From: JBCCMF01 sp038747545
Lineage (GTDB): Bacteria > Bacteroidota > Rhodothermia > Rhodothermales > JBCCMF01
Reading direction: 5' to 3'
Length of the DNA: 21,244 bases
Assembly (NCBI GenBank): GCA_038747545.1
Contig: JBCDJT010000091.1
Location: 1-21,244, forward strand
The translations under genes were made by a program, and so were the position numbers. The stretch's first letter is position 1; every line of letters begins with the position of its first letter. The notes under the pieces were generated by a model, which worked only from the letters and a program-made list of their open reading frames with translations, had not been told where the DNA came from and made no database searches. Positions 1 to 7,797 of the stretch are shown here, piece after piece.

Positions 1-1
1 C

Positions 2-1084
2 AACAGCGGCTTCGGCGGCTTCACACGCGCTCTCGATGCACTACCGGAGCTCGCCACGACCGGCGCGGTGGTGACAGGCGATGATTGGGACGGCGACGGC
101 GACACCGACCTGTTCGTCGGCGGCCACGTGCATCCTGGCCGCTACCCGCTGCCCGAGCGCAGCTACCTGCTCGAAAACGTGGGCGGCACCTTCGCCGATG
201 CCACCGAGCGTGCCGCGCCTGACCTGATGGCGCCCGGCCTCGTCGGCGATGCGCTTTGGGCCGACCTCGACGGCGACAGCTCGGCTGAGCTAGTCGTGGC
301 GGGCGAGTGGATGCCGATCCGCGTCTTCCAACCAACGGATGGCGGCAGCTTCGCGGAGGTCACATCGGCGTTCGGCTTCGACGGCACTACGGGCTGGTGG
401 CGCAGCCTGCTGGCCCACGACCTCGACGGCGATGGCGACCTCGACCTGCTGGCGGGTAATCGCGGCCTGAACACGCAGATGCCCGCCCCCGCCACCCTCC
501 ACGCTGCCGACTTCGACGCCAACGGGCAGATGGAGTCCGTCATGAGCTACGTATGGGACGGCGCCGCCTACCCCGTGCCCAACCGCGACGAGCTGCTTCG
601 CGCCATTCCGTTCCTCGGCAACCGCTTCCCGACGTACGCCTCCTACGCTATCGCCACCAGCGACAGCCTGCTGCCCGCTGCCATCTGGAACGACGCGCTC
701 GTCCTCGACGCCCAAACGTTCGCCACCACCGTGTTCGCGAACAACAGCGATGGCACCTTTGCTGCCCGTCCGCTGCCCTCCAAAGCCCAGCTCGCGCCTG
801 TCTTCGCTACCCTCGCCCTCGACGCCGACCGCGACGGCACCACCGACCTCCTGCTCGCAGGCAACGACAGCAGCGTGCGTGCCCAGTGGGGCCGCGAGCA
901 AGCTGGCCAAGGCCTCTGGCTACGCGGTCAGGACGCCCTCAGCTTCACGCCAAAACCGAGCCCCGAAAGCGGCCTCTTCCTCCCCGACGACGTGCGCGAC
1001 ATGCAGCTCGTGCGCACCTCAAACGGCACTGTAGTGGTAGCTGCCACCAACGATGCGGCCCTTCAGGTATTCGGCATACGCTAG
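2..1084 (+). CDS. FG-GAP/VCBS repeat protein, C-terminal part (5' truncated by window)
   Basis: The frame is open from base 2, so the gene starts left of the window and 360 residues are visible. At least four calcium-binding-like FG-GAP/VCBS loops are seen: DDWDGDGDTDLFVGG near the left end, then DLDGDSSAELVVAGEW, DLDGDGDLDLLAGNRG and DADRDGTTDLLLAGND. Such loops belong to beta-propeller blades in extracellular or surface proteins. The stretch with NRDELLRAIPFLGNRFPTY resembles the C-terminal region of large Bacteroidota FG-GAP proteins often annotated with a CRTAC1 or ASPIC/UnbV label, but no ASPIC/UnbV domain can be confirmed in the visible part. The likely location is extracellular or cell surface, since the signal peptide would lie outside the window. 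The ligand is unknown. The stop TAG overlaps the stop of the convergent transporter gene in a CTAG. Confidence 0.85.
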   Translation, partial: NSGFGGFTRALDALPELATTGAVVTGDDWDGDGDTDLFVGGHVHPGRYPLPERSYLLENVGGTFADATERAAPDLMAPGLVGDALWADLDGDSSAELVVAGEWMPIRVFQPTDGGSFAEVTSAFGFDGTTGWWRSLLAHDLDGDGDLDLLAGNRGLNTQMPAPATLHAADFDANGQMESVMSYVWDGAAYPVPNRDELLRAIPFLGNRFPTYASYAIATSDSLLPAAIWNDALVLDAQTFATTVFANNSDGTFAARPLPSKAQLAPVFATLALDADRDGTTDLLLAGNDSSVRAQWGREQAGQGLWLRGQDALSFTPKPSPESGLFLPDDVRDMQLVRTSNGTVVVAATNDAALQVFGIR

Positions 1085-2571
1085 ACGCTTCGCATCGTCT
1101 TGCTCACCATCCACTTGTTGAGTATCACGAGGATGATGAGGACGACGCTCCACTGCACGAGGCACGTCATCACGCTGTAGGGATCGAGCGGGTTGTACCA
1201 GGAGTCGGGGGCGTACTCGGTGGCGGAGCGCCAGAGCCACCACCCGAGCAGCACGACGGCTTGCAGCGGCACGAGGTACTGAATCAGCACTTCCCAGCCG
1301 CGCCCAGCATGCCAGTCGCCATCGTTGGTAAGCTCTTCCTTGCGGAACGCACTGACACCGTAGCGCATCACGGCGAAGGCGACGAAGCCGCCTGATATCA
1401 TCAGCGCCACACCCCAAACGAAGTCCTGGTTGCCGAAGAAGTTGAGGTTGATCGCCGAGGGGATGCCGAGCACGAAGCCGATGCCCGCGACCGCGCCAAT
1501 CGCCGTCTGGCGCGAGAGGCCGCCGTCCACGAAAAGCCGCGTGGCGAGTTCGATCATCGAGATCAGCGAGCTGAAGGCGGCGAACGAGAGGCCGAGGAAG
1601 AAGAGCACCGCCAGCACGTTGCCGAACGGCATCTGTGCGAAGAGCTGCGGCATCCAGATGAACGTGAGCCCCGTGGAGGCCGGGCCGCTCTGCTGCATCA
1701 CATCCAGCACCTCCGCCGATGACATCTGCGCGCCCAGGACGGCGAACACGGTGCCGAAGATGGTGATGGCGGCGGCCAGCGAGACGAGGTTGTTGCCGAA
1801 GCCCGTGATGACGGCGTTCTGGATGACGCCGTGGCGCGCCTGCATGTAGGCGCCATAGGTCAGGATCAGGCCCCACCCGGCACCCGTGTCCCACGCGTTC
1901 TGTGTGAGGGCTTCGAGCCAAATTTGGGGATTGGAGAGCTGCGACCACTGCGGCGTGAAGAGGAACGCGATGCCCTCGCCCGAGCCAGGCAGGGTCACGG
2001 CGCGCACGAGCGCAATCAGGACGATCACCAGCAGCGACGGCACCAGGATCTTGTTCGCCCGCTCGATGCTCTTGATGCCGCGCCACACCACGAGCCCGCC
2101 TGCCGTCATGGCGATGGCGTGGAAGATGACCGGTGTGCCGCCGGACTGGAAGCCATCCCACACCGCCTGCGCCGACTCTGTCGAGAGCGGCAGCGGCGCC
2201 GTCAGCATTTGCACGAAGTAGTAGATACACCATCCCGCCACCACGGAATAGTAGAACATGATGGCCGTCGCCACGAACCCGACGAAGGCGCCCATCCAGC
2301 CGTAGCGCTCGCCCGCGATCTTGGCGAAGGTGCCCACGAGCCCCATCCGACCCTTGCGGCCCAGCGCATACTCGGCGATGATGAGCGGCAAGCTCCAAAT
2401 CAGCAGAAAGATGAACCACGCGAAGAGGAACGCGCCCGCGCCATCCTCACCGCCGTTCTGCGCCGCGATGCGCGGGAAGCGCCAGATGTTGCCCGTGCCC
2501 ACAGCAATCCCGAGGACGCTGAGCAACAGCCCGATGCGAGAGGAGAAACGTTGTTCGGAGGCTTGAGCCAT
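1081..2571 (-). CDS. Sodium-dependent transporter, neurotransmitter:sodium symporter (NSS/SNF) family
   Basis: This 496-residue inner-membrane protein has the hydrophobicity pattern of a LeuT-fold symporter with about 11-12 membrane segments. It should couple Na+ entry to uptake of an amino acid or related amine. The TM1 signature is clear: AVGTGNIWRFP at residues 23-33 corresponds to the AVGLGNxWRFP of LeuT, and the Asn of its Na+ sites is kept (N28). A TM6-like GLILTYGAY and a TM8-like SFAAFSSLIS, with the paired Ser/Thr of the Na2 site, are also visible. Two oddities are Thr26 in place of the usual Leu, and a short insertion (NGGEDGAGAF) where most relatives have NGGGAF. The substrate cannot be predicted. 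The ATG at 2571 puts the N-terminus at the usual short distance from TM1. It appears monocistronic and converges on the FG-GAP gene with a 4-base overlap. Confidence 0.93.
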   Translation of the reverse strand: MAQASEQRFSSRIGLLLSVLGIAVGTGNIWRFPRIAAQNGGEDGAGAFLFAWFIFLLIWSLPLIIAEYALGRKGRMGLVGTFAKIAGERYGWMGAFVGFVATAIMFYYSVVAGWCIYYFVQMLTAPLPLSTESAQAVWDGFQSGGTPVIFHAIAMTAGGLVVWRGIKSIERANKILVPSLLVIVLIALVRAVTLPGSGEGIAFLFTPQWSQLSNPQIWLEALTQNAWDTGAGWGLILTYGAYMQARHGVIQNAVITGFGNNLVSLAAAITIFGTVFAVLGAQMSSAEVLDVMQQSGPASTGLTFIWMPQLFAQMPFGNVLAVLFFLGLSFAAFSSLISMIELATRLFVDGGLSRQTAIGAVAGIGFVLGIPSAINLNFFGNQDFVWGVALMISGGFVAFAVMRYGVSAFRKEELTNDGDWHAGRGWEVLIQYLVPLQAVVLLGWWLWRSATEYAPDSWYNPLDPYSVMTCLVQWSVVLIILVILNKWMVSKTMRSV

Positions 2572-2655
2572 AGTGGTCGATTGATCTAGCCTGCTCCGCT
2601 GTTAGCGGCATCAGATGAAGCCCGCAGCACGGGCAGAATGCAGTGGCATAGCATG
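2572..2655. other. Intergenic spacer between DUF5071 gene and NSS transporter
   Basis: These 84 bases separate the end of the minus-strand DUF5071 gene from the start of the transporter on the same strand. A promoter for the transporter would be expected here if it is not co-transcribed. I see only a weak 5-base-pair hairpin (gcccg/cgggc) and no convincing promoter box or terminator. Confidence 0.3.
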
Positions 2656-3048
2656 CTAAGCACCGTGGCTGTGTAAAAACATGATGTCTTTTGCCACTAA
2701 ATGGGCTTCCTCACGTTCGTCAGCTTCACTTGGTGAGTTGATAAGCCGCACTATCTCGCTCATCACGCCTTCGCGCGCCTCTCTGGATAGATGCTCAACC
2801 ACCTCAGAGATAACCCATCCTTTCCAGATCGCATCGTCCGAACGAAGTATCGAGTTTAGTGGCTCCACGATCTCTGAGCCGCATTTGGAAAGCCTTCTGG
2901 AAATCGGCTCTGCCACAGGCCAATTGTAGTCCTTGAGCCATGTCAATAAATCCTTGAGATACGGCTCTAGCTGCCGATTCGAGAATGCATCAAGATCGGC
3001 CACAGATTCCAGGTCTGCTTTGTGCTTGGGCAGGAAACTCTGCGACAT
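2656..3048 (-). CDS. DUF5071 domain-containing protein
   Basis: This is a small soluble protein of 130 residues. The N-terminal LPKHKADLESV, the central WLKDYNWPVAEPISRRL and the later DDAIWKGWVISEVV match what I recall of the DUF5071 family, which has no established biochemical function. The ATG at 3048 is chosen. A TTG at 3057 would add three residues and overlap the upstream stop as TTGA, which is less likely. It lies 5 bases after the acylase stop and so is probably the last gene of a parA-acylase-DUF5071 transcript. Its base composition is unlike its neighbours: by hand count 155 of 300 bases (52%) at 2701-3000 are G or C, against 88 of 120 (73%) at 4021-4140 in the acylase gene. That suggests later acquisition. 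A role as an immunity or accessory protein is possible, but nothing here shows it. Confidence 0.75.
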   Translation of the reverse strand: MSQSFLPKHKADLESVADLDAFSNRQLEPYLKDLLTWLKDYNWPVAEPISRRLSKCGSEIVEPLNSILRSDDAIWKGWVISEVVEHLSREAREGVMSEIVRLINSPSEADEREEAHLVAKDIMFLHSHGA

Positions 3049-3053
3049 GCAAC

Positions 3054-5570
3054 TCAATCTTCGGCGGTGGTGGTATCGGGCGGCGTGTAGTCTTCGGGCA
3101 TGAAGCGCAGCGTCGAGGTGCGGCGCTCGGTGGGAATGGCGTCCGCGGTGGCTGGCTTAGACAGCGTGTAGTGGTCGAAGTCCAGGTACATCGGGATGAA
3201 GTCGGCATAGTGCCGGCTGAACGGGTTGCCCGACTGCCCGCCGGGGTACACGCCGTAGCCCACGGGCGGCGTCTGCGAGAGATCGACGACCATGCGCCAG
3301 CTCGCGCTGAACGTGGTGGTGCGCGCCGAGGCGGGCGATAGCGTCTCGGAGAAGCCCGGGTACTCGTATGGCCCGCGCCACAGCGGCCGCAGCGCGCCCG
3401 ACTGCGTCAGGTGACGGAAGAGGACCTTATGGTGATCGCCCCAGCGCCAGCCAGTCGGGTCGCGGCCGTACTCGGCGTGCATCGTCTCAGCCGTCTGGTT
3501 GAGCGCCTTCGCGGCCAGCATGGGCCCATCCTCAATCGGTATGGTAAGCTGGATGTCGAACCACTTGGCGGAGGGCTCATTCAGGAGAAGGCTCAAGAAA
3601 CGAACCTGGGCAGGATCGAAGCCCTCCTCGAAGACGGGCTCATCCCACGTCATCTCCTGCATCGCATCCATCCACTCGTCCATGAGCAGCGCCGCGTTCG
3701 ACTCCACATCCGTCTCGCCATCCCACGCGAGCAGCATCAGCCGCATGGAGTCAGCGGCGGGGGTGAGGACGTCGAGGCGAGATAGGTCGCGCAAGAGCGG
3801 ACGCAGCAGGGCGTGTTGGATGGATCGTACATCGCCGTGGTAGGCTTTGAGATCGTCGACGGTGTGCTGATCCTTGCCGCGGAAGAGGCTGTCGGCGCGG
3901 AGCGAGCGGAGGCCGGTGCTCCAGTCGTGGTTCTGGTAGTGCGGGTACGAGCGGTCGGCGGGCTGCTGGTTGGTCGAGGTGAGGAAGCCTTGCTCCGGGT
4001 TGAGCGAACTCGGCATCTGGTCGAGCGGCAGGCGCCCTACCCACGCGCTGGAATCGGTGGCGCCGTCGAGCAAGCCAGCGCCCGTGCCGCTCTGGCGGAT
4101 GGGCCAGTAGCCGGTGGAGCGGATGCCGAGGTTGCCGTGGACGTCGGCGGCGAGGATGTTCTGCATCGGGTTGCCCCAGTGAACCAACGCCTCGGTCATC
4201 TCGCCGTAGCTCGTGGCCTCGTTGATGCCCCAGAGCGCCCGCAGCGTGTGCGTCGGCTTATGCCCCACCCACTGGATGGCCACGGCGCCGCTGTCGTTCT
4301 TGAGCGTCGGCCCCCAGTGGCTGTAGTACAATGTGTCTGCCACGGCCTCGCCGCCGTTCACGTTGATGGGTACGATGACTTCTTCGAGCGGCTTGTACTG
4401 GCCGTTGTGCAGGTACCGGGTGCCGCTGTCATCCAGCGTGAGCGCGTAGTGGTCGATCTGGTCGGCACCCGTGTTGGTGACGCCCCACGCGATGTGATCG
4501 TTGTAGCCCACCACAATGGCGGGCGCCCCAGGAAGGGTGACGCCGTAGACGTCGCGCGTAGGCGTGACGAGGTGTACCTCGTACCAGATGGCGGGCAGCG
4601 ACAGCGCCAAGTGCATGTCATCGGCCAGGATGGGCATGCCCGTGGCGGAGCGGCTGCCGTTGACGCCCCAGTTGTTCGACCCCTTCCCAAAGACGTAGCC
4701 CTCGGCGGCCGTGCCCTTGAGGGCTTGCCGCGCGTCGTGGTGCGCGGCCAGCAGATCGCGCGCATGCTGCCACGCCGCCGAGGCGGTGGTCGTGGCATCT
4801 GGCGCTGGACGCCGCAGCCGGAGCGAATCGGTCACCATACCGCCCGTCTCAGGGATGATGGGCACGTAGAGATCGGCGTATTCGGGGAAGAGCTGGTTGT
4901 ACTCCTCATCCGTCAGCGCCTGCCGCATCGCAGCATACTCGGCGTCGTCGCTGTTGTACGTCAAGTCGAAGGTCATGTACTGGAGCAGCCGGATCATCTG
5001 CAGGGGGCTGTACCGATCCGGCGTGTAGCCGAGCAGCCGGAACTCCAGCGGCAGGTCCGAGGGGTCGAGCGTGTCGAGGTACGCGTTGACGCCCATGCTG
5101 TACCACTCCATGATGTCGTACTCGATGTCGTTCCGCGCCTCGATGGCCTCCAGGATGCGCGGCGCGGCCCAGTCCATGCCCGTGCGGCGCAGGAACCGAT
5201 CGGTGCCCACCGAGCCCGCCCCAAACGCCTCGGCCAAGCGGCCGGACGCTACGCGGGGGATGAAGTCGAGCTGAAACAGCCGATCCTGTGCCACGACGTA
5301 GCCCATCGCCTTGAGCGCATCGGCGTCGTTCTGCGCGTAGATGTGTGGCACGCCGCGTTCGTCGCGAATGACCTCTACGGGCGCCGCGAGGCCGTCGATC
5401 TCCAGCGTCGTGGTGGCCTCGTGGTGGGCCAGGCGCGCGGTCTTGAACACGCCGTCTACGGGATCGAGCAACGTCCCGATGGGCGGCACACTGCCAAAGC
5501 GCGTCTGCAGCGCCCACAGCAGCACCCCAGCCAGCACGGTACACGCGATCAGTTGAGTCCAGCGCTTCAT
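3054..5570 (-). CDS. Penicillin acylase family protein (peptidase S45, N-terminal nucleophile hydrolase)
   Basis: This 838-residue protein is the usual size for the family, whose members hydrolyse amide bonds of beta-lactams, acyl-homoserine lactones or related acyl amides after self-cleavage into two chains. An N-terminal hydrophobic segment (about residues 7-22) acts as a signal peptide or anchor, so the enzyme should be periplasmic. The alpha-chain signature RDERGVPHIYA (69-79) is followed by GYVVAQDRLFQLDF. The autocleavage site is GKGSNNWGVNG, with Ser298 as the predicted nucleophile exposed after cleavage at Gly297. The beta chain continues with SATGMPILADDMHL and the later PAIVVGYNDHIAWGVTN. 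The start codon overlaps the parA stop as ATGA (5567-5570), indicating translational coupling. The substrate cannot be inferred from sequence alone. Confidence 0.93.
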   Translation of the reverse strand: MKRWTQLIACTVLAGVLLWALQTRFGSVPPIGTLLDPVDGVFKTARLAHHEATTTLEIDGLAAPVEVIRDERGVPHIYAQNDADALKAMGYVVAQDRLFQLDFIPRVASGRLAEAFGAGSVGTDRFLRRTGMDWAAPRILEAIEARNDIEYDIMEWYSMGVNAYLDTLDPSDLPLEFRLLGYTPDRYSPLQMIRLLQYMTFDLTYNSDDAEYAAMRQALTDEEYNQLFPEYADLYVPIIPETGGMVTDSLRLRRPAPDATTTASAAWQHARDLLAAHHDARQALKGTAAEGYVFGKGSNNWGVNGSRSATGMPILADDMHLALSLPAIWYEVHLVTPTRDVYGVTLPGAPAIVVGYNDHIAWGVTNTGADQIDHYALTLDDSGTRYLHNGQYKPLEEVIVPINVNGGEAVADTLYYSHWGPTLKNDSGAVAIQWVGHKPTHTLRALWGINEATSYGEMTEALVHWGNPMQNILAADVHGNLGIRSTGYWPIRQSGTGAGLLDGATDSSAWVGRLPLDQMPSSLNPEQGFLTSTNQQPADRSYPHYQNHDWSTGLRSLRADSLFRGKDQHTVDDLKAYHGDVRSIQHALLRPLLRDLSRLDVLTPAADSMRLMLLAWDGETDVESNAALLMDEWMDAMQEMTWDEPVFEEGFDPAQVRFLSLLLNEPSAKWFDIQLTIPIEDGPMLAAKALNQTAETMHAEYGRDPTGWRWGDHHKVLFRHLTQSGALRPLWRGPYEYPGFSETLSPASARTTTFSASWRMVVDLSQTPPVGYGVYPGGQSGNPFSRHYADFIPMYLDFDHYTLSKPATADAIPTERRTSTLRFMPEDYTPPDTTTAED

Positions 5571-6412
5571 ACAGAGAGACGGTCGATGCTACGCCATGGG
5601 GCCTCTCCCTCACGCGGCGCAGCGGCTTCGTCGGACGGCGGCAACAGGTCAGGCGTCTGCGCGCGCACGCGGCGGATGACCTCCTCCACCACGTTGGCGT
5701 AGTCGACAGCGCCACGCGCCCCGGGGTCGGTGTCAAACGTGGTGCTGTGGTCGGGGTGGGAGACGGCGAGTGACGCGCAGGTGCGCACGATGCTCTGCAG
5801 CACCAGGTCCTCGTACTTTGTGCGCAGGTAGTGGCGGTACTTGTGATGGCTCCGCACGCGACCATCCACCTTCGTCAGCAGCATCCACGGGTCCTGCAGC
5901 GAAGGGTTGAGTTTCTTCTGCACCGTCTTGATGGTCTGGAACGTCTGCTCCGATCCGTAGACGGGCTGATACTCTGGGGTGACCGGGATGATGGCGTACT
6001 GACTGGCGACCATCGCACTCAGACTGTACACGGTGACTGCGGCCGCCGTGTCGAAGAGTAGCACATCGTAGGCGATCGGTTGCTCCAGCGATTCTTTGAT
6101 CCAGAGCACATCGATGGGCTTGTTGAGCTTGCGCTGCCGGGCCGTGAGCAGCCCGGAAGCGGGCAGAATGTCGAACCCACTCACGGGGACGACGGGCAGC
6201 TGGCTCATGTCCACGTCCTCGTGGAACAGGACGAGCGACGAGCGCTTCTCGCCGGGCTCGGGGATGCCCATCATCTGGGTCAGGAAGCCCTGGGGGTCCA
6301 GGTCGACGACGAGCACGCGGTAGCCGCTGAGGCCCAACGCGGCGGCGAGGTGGATGGTTGACGTCGTCTTTCCCGTCCCACCCTTGTGATTACAAACAGT
6401 TAGCCTAAGCAT
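5567..6412 (-). CDS. ParA-family (deviant Walker A) ATPase, orphan
   Basis: This cytoplasmic P-loop ATPase of 281 residues belongs to the ParA/Soj/MinD class, which forms ATP-dependent dimers that position DNA or protein cargo. The deviant Walker A motif is KGGTGKTT at residues 10-17, with the signature Lys10. The A' box is VVDLDPQG (about 35-42) and the Walker B strand is VLLFDTAAA ending at Asp121. Canonical relatives usually read DTPP or DxPP here, so the diproline is replaced by TAAA. No ParB, parS-like repeat or second segregation gene is visible, which makes it an orphan ParA. The tail after about residue 250 is proline- and acid-rich and probably disordered. It is the first gene of the acylase/DUF5071 set and divergent from maf. 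The ATG at 6412 places the P-loop at the expected distance from the N-terminus. Confidence 0.92.
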   Translation of the reverse strand: MLRLTVCNHKGGTGKTTSTIHLAAALGLSGYRVLVVDLDPQGFLTQMMGIPEPGEKRSSLVLFHEDVDMSQLPVVPVSGFDILPASGLLTARQRKLNKPIDVLWIKESLEQPIAYDVLLFDTAAAVTVYSLSAMVASQYAIIPVTPEYQPVYGSEQTFQTIKTVQKKLNPSLQDPWMLLTKVDGRVRSHHKYRHYLRTKYEDLVLQSIVRTCASLAVSHPDHSTTFDTDPGARGAVDYANVVEEVIRRVRAQTPDLLPPSDEAAAPREGEAPWRSIDRLSV

Positions 6413-6582
6413 GGCGGTGGTGTCGGTATTGTGCGTCGCAAGGTAGCTTTCCGCTCGGGAGGAGTCAACGCGATACGGCCAATCACATTAAGGCTCTACG
6501 GATTGTGGCCGAGTGTTCCGGCAGGCTGGGATCCGATGCCCGCTGCCACGTATCAACGCGGCTACACTACCCCTTCTCGCCG
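6413..6582. promoter_or_regulatory. Divergent intergenic region between parA and maf
   Basis: This 170-base gap separates two divergently transcribed genes, so promoters for both should lie here. I could not assign convincing -10/-35 or Bacteroidota -7/-33 boxes. The maf frame stays open leftward to about 6505, but that part does not look like Maf protein. Confidence 0.4.
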
Positions 6583-7173
6583 ATGACCTTCTCCCTACCC
6601 TTCGTCCTCGCCTCGCAGTCACCGCGCCGCAAGCGGCTGCTCGAACAGGTCGGCATCGCCTTCACCGTCCACGCCGCAGACCTCGACGAGACGTTCGACC
6701 CCGACGCGGGCCCTGCCGATATCGTCCAGGCGCTCGCGCTCGACAAGGCGGTGGCCGTAGCTGAGCATTATCCCAATGCGCTTGTCCTGGGTGCCGATAC
6801 CGTGGTGGTCTTCGAAGGCGATATCCTCGGCAAGCCTGTGGATGCTGACGATGCGGCAGCTATGCTTCGGCGGCTGAGCGGACAGACGCACACGGTGTAC
6901 ACCGGCATCGCGCTCGTCCACAGCGCTGCCCAGCGTGCGGCTACGCGCGTAGAAGCCACCGACGTGACCTTCGGCGAACTCACCGACAACGAGATTGACG
7001 CCTACGTCGCCTCCGGCTCGCCGATGGACAAGGCGGGCGCGTATGGCATCCAAGACGACCTGGGCGCCTGCTTTGTCTCCCGCATCGACGGCGACTATTA
7101 CAACGTCGTCGGGCTACCGTTGCATCGCCTGTACCGCCTGCTCCACGACCGCTTCGGCGACCTCCTGCGCTGA
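6583..7173 (+). CDS. maf: Maf/YhdE-family nucleoside triphosphate pyrophosphatase
   Basis: This 196-residue cytoplasmic enzyme hydrolyses non-canonical or excess nucleoside triphosphates to the monophosphate and pyrophosphate. The N-terminal LASQSPRRKRLL (9-20) is the Maf substrate-binding signature. GADTVV contains the predicted catalytic Asp72, GKPVD (83-87) carries the conserved Lys, and TVYTGIAL follows. AGAYGIQD (151-158), with Gln157, resembles the YhdE subfamily, for which dTTP/UTP-type activity is reported, rather than the YceF subfamily. The ATG at 6583 is preferred over an upstream in-frame start at 6505 because Maf proteins begin just before the SQSPRR motif. The stop overlaps the rnhB start by one base (TGATG), so the two are probably translated together. 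Confidence 0.93.
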   Translation: MTFSLPFVLASQSPRRKRLLEQVGIAFTVHAADLDETFDPDAGPADIVQALALDKAVAVAEHYPNALVLGADTVVVFEGDILGKPVDADDAAAMLRRLSGQTHTVYTGIALVHSAAQRAATRVEATDVTFGELTDNEIDAYVASGSPMDKAGAYGIQDDLGACFVSRIDGDYYNVVGLPLHRLYRLLHDRFGDLLR

Positions 7174-7787
7174 TGGCGAAGCGCATGAAAACGGCACCGC
7201 TGGACTTGGAGCAGGCGCACTGGCAGGCTGGGCGCCAATATGTGGCGGGCGTCGACGAAGTAGGGCGCGGGTGCTTGGCAGGTCCAGTCGTAGCTGCAGC
7301 CGTGGTGCTGCCGTGGGGGCACAGCATCGAAGGCGTGCGGGACAGCAAGACGCTCAGCGAAGCCCGCCGCCTCGCCCTCGTGGAGCGCATCCAGACGGAG
7401 GCGCTGGCTACGGGGGTCGGGATGTGCTCGCCAGCAGAGATCGACGAGCTCAACATCCTGTGGGCTTCGATGGAGGCGATGCGCCGCGCCGTGCTCAACC
7501 TCAGCATCACGCCAGATGCGCTACTCATCGACGGCAACCGCGCCATCCCTACCGCGCCGTGGCCGCAGCAGACCGTCGTCAAGGGCGACGCCAAGAGCCA
7601 ATCCATTGCCGCAGCGTCTATCGTCGCCAAGACCATCCGCGACGCGCTCATGGCCGACCTCGACACCGCGCACCCCGGCTACGGATGGGCTCGCAACGTG
7701 GGCTACCCAACGGCAGAGCACTACGCAGGGCTCGCCGCACACGGCCCCACCGTCCACCACCGCCAGTCGTTCAAGCTACGCCGTTGA
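7173..7787 (+). CDS. rnhB: Ribonuclease HII
   Basis: This 204-residue cytoplasmic enzyme cleaves the RNA strand of RNA-DNA hybrids and initiates removal of single ribonucleotides from DNA. The GVDEVGRG box (residues 26-33) supplies the catalytic Asp28 and Glu29 and the GRG motif that senses the 2'-OH. LLIDGN gives Asp120 and AKTIRDALM gives Asp157, completing the DEDD active site. VVKGDAKSQSIAAASIVAK is the family's second conserved block. The size is normal. Translation starts at the ATG overlapping the maf stop; a second ATG at 7185 is possible but less favoured because of the overlap. The gene ends 10 bases before the convergent aroK stop. Confidence 0.95.
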   Translation: MAKRMKTAPLDLEQAHWQAGRQYVAGVDEVGRGCLAGPVVAAAVVLPWGHSIEGVRDSKTLSEARRLALVERIQTEALATGVGMCSPAEIDELNILWASMEAMRRAVLNLSITPDALLIDGNRAIPTAPWPQQTVVKGDAKSQSIAAASIVAKTIRDALMADLDTAHPGYGWARNVGYPTAEHYAGLAAHGPTVHHRQSFKLRR

Positions 7788-7797
7788 TGCCAGCGCG

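Noticed and set aside
553..1395. A 280-codon plus-strand frame crossing the end of the FG-GAP gene into the transporter
   Set aside because: It is Arg/His/Pro-rich mirror-type sequence overlapping two well-supported genes.
1019..2419. A 466-codon minus-strand frame overlapping the transporter
   Set aside because: It is a shifted frame of the same strand with His/Arg-rich composition and no motifs. The NSS frame has an unmistakable family signature.
3813..5702. A 629-codon open frame on the plus strand opposite the acylase gene
   Set aside because: It is antisense to a clearly recognisable acylase and has the Arg/Val/Gly-rich composition of a mirror frame in high-GC DNA. No domain is visible.
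6505..6582. N-terminal extension of the Maf frame
   Set aside because: The family begins just before SQSPRR. The extra 26 residues have no Maf-like features.
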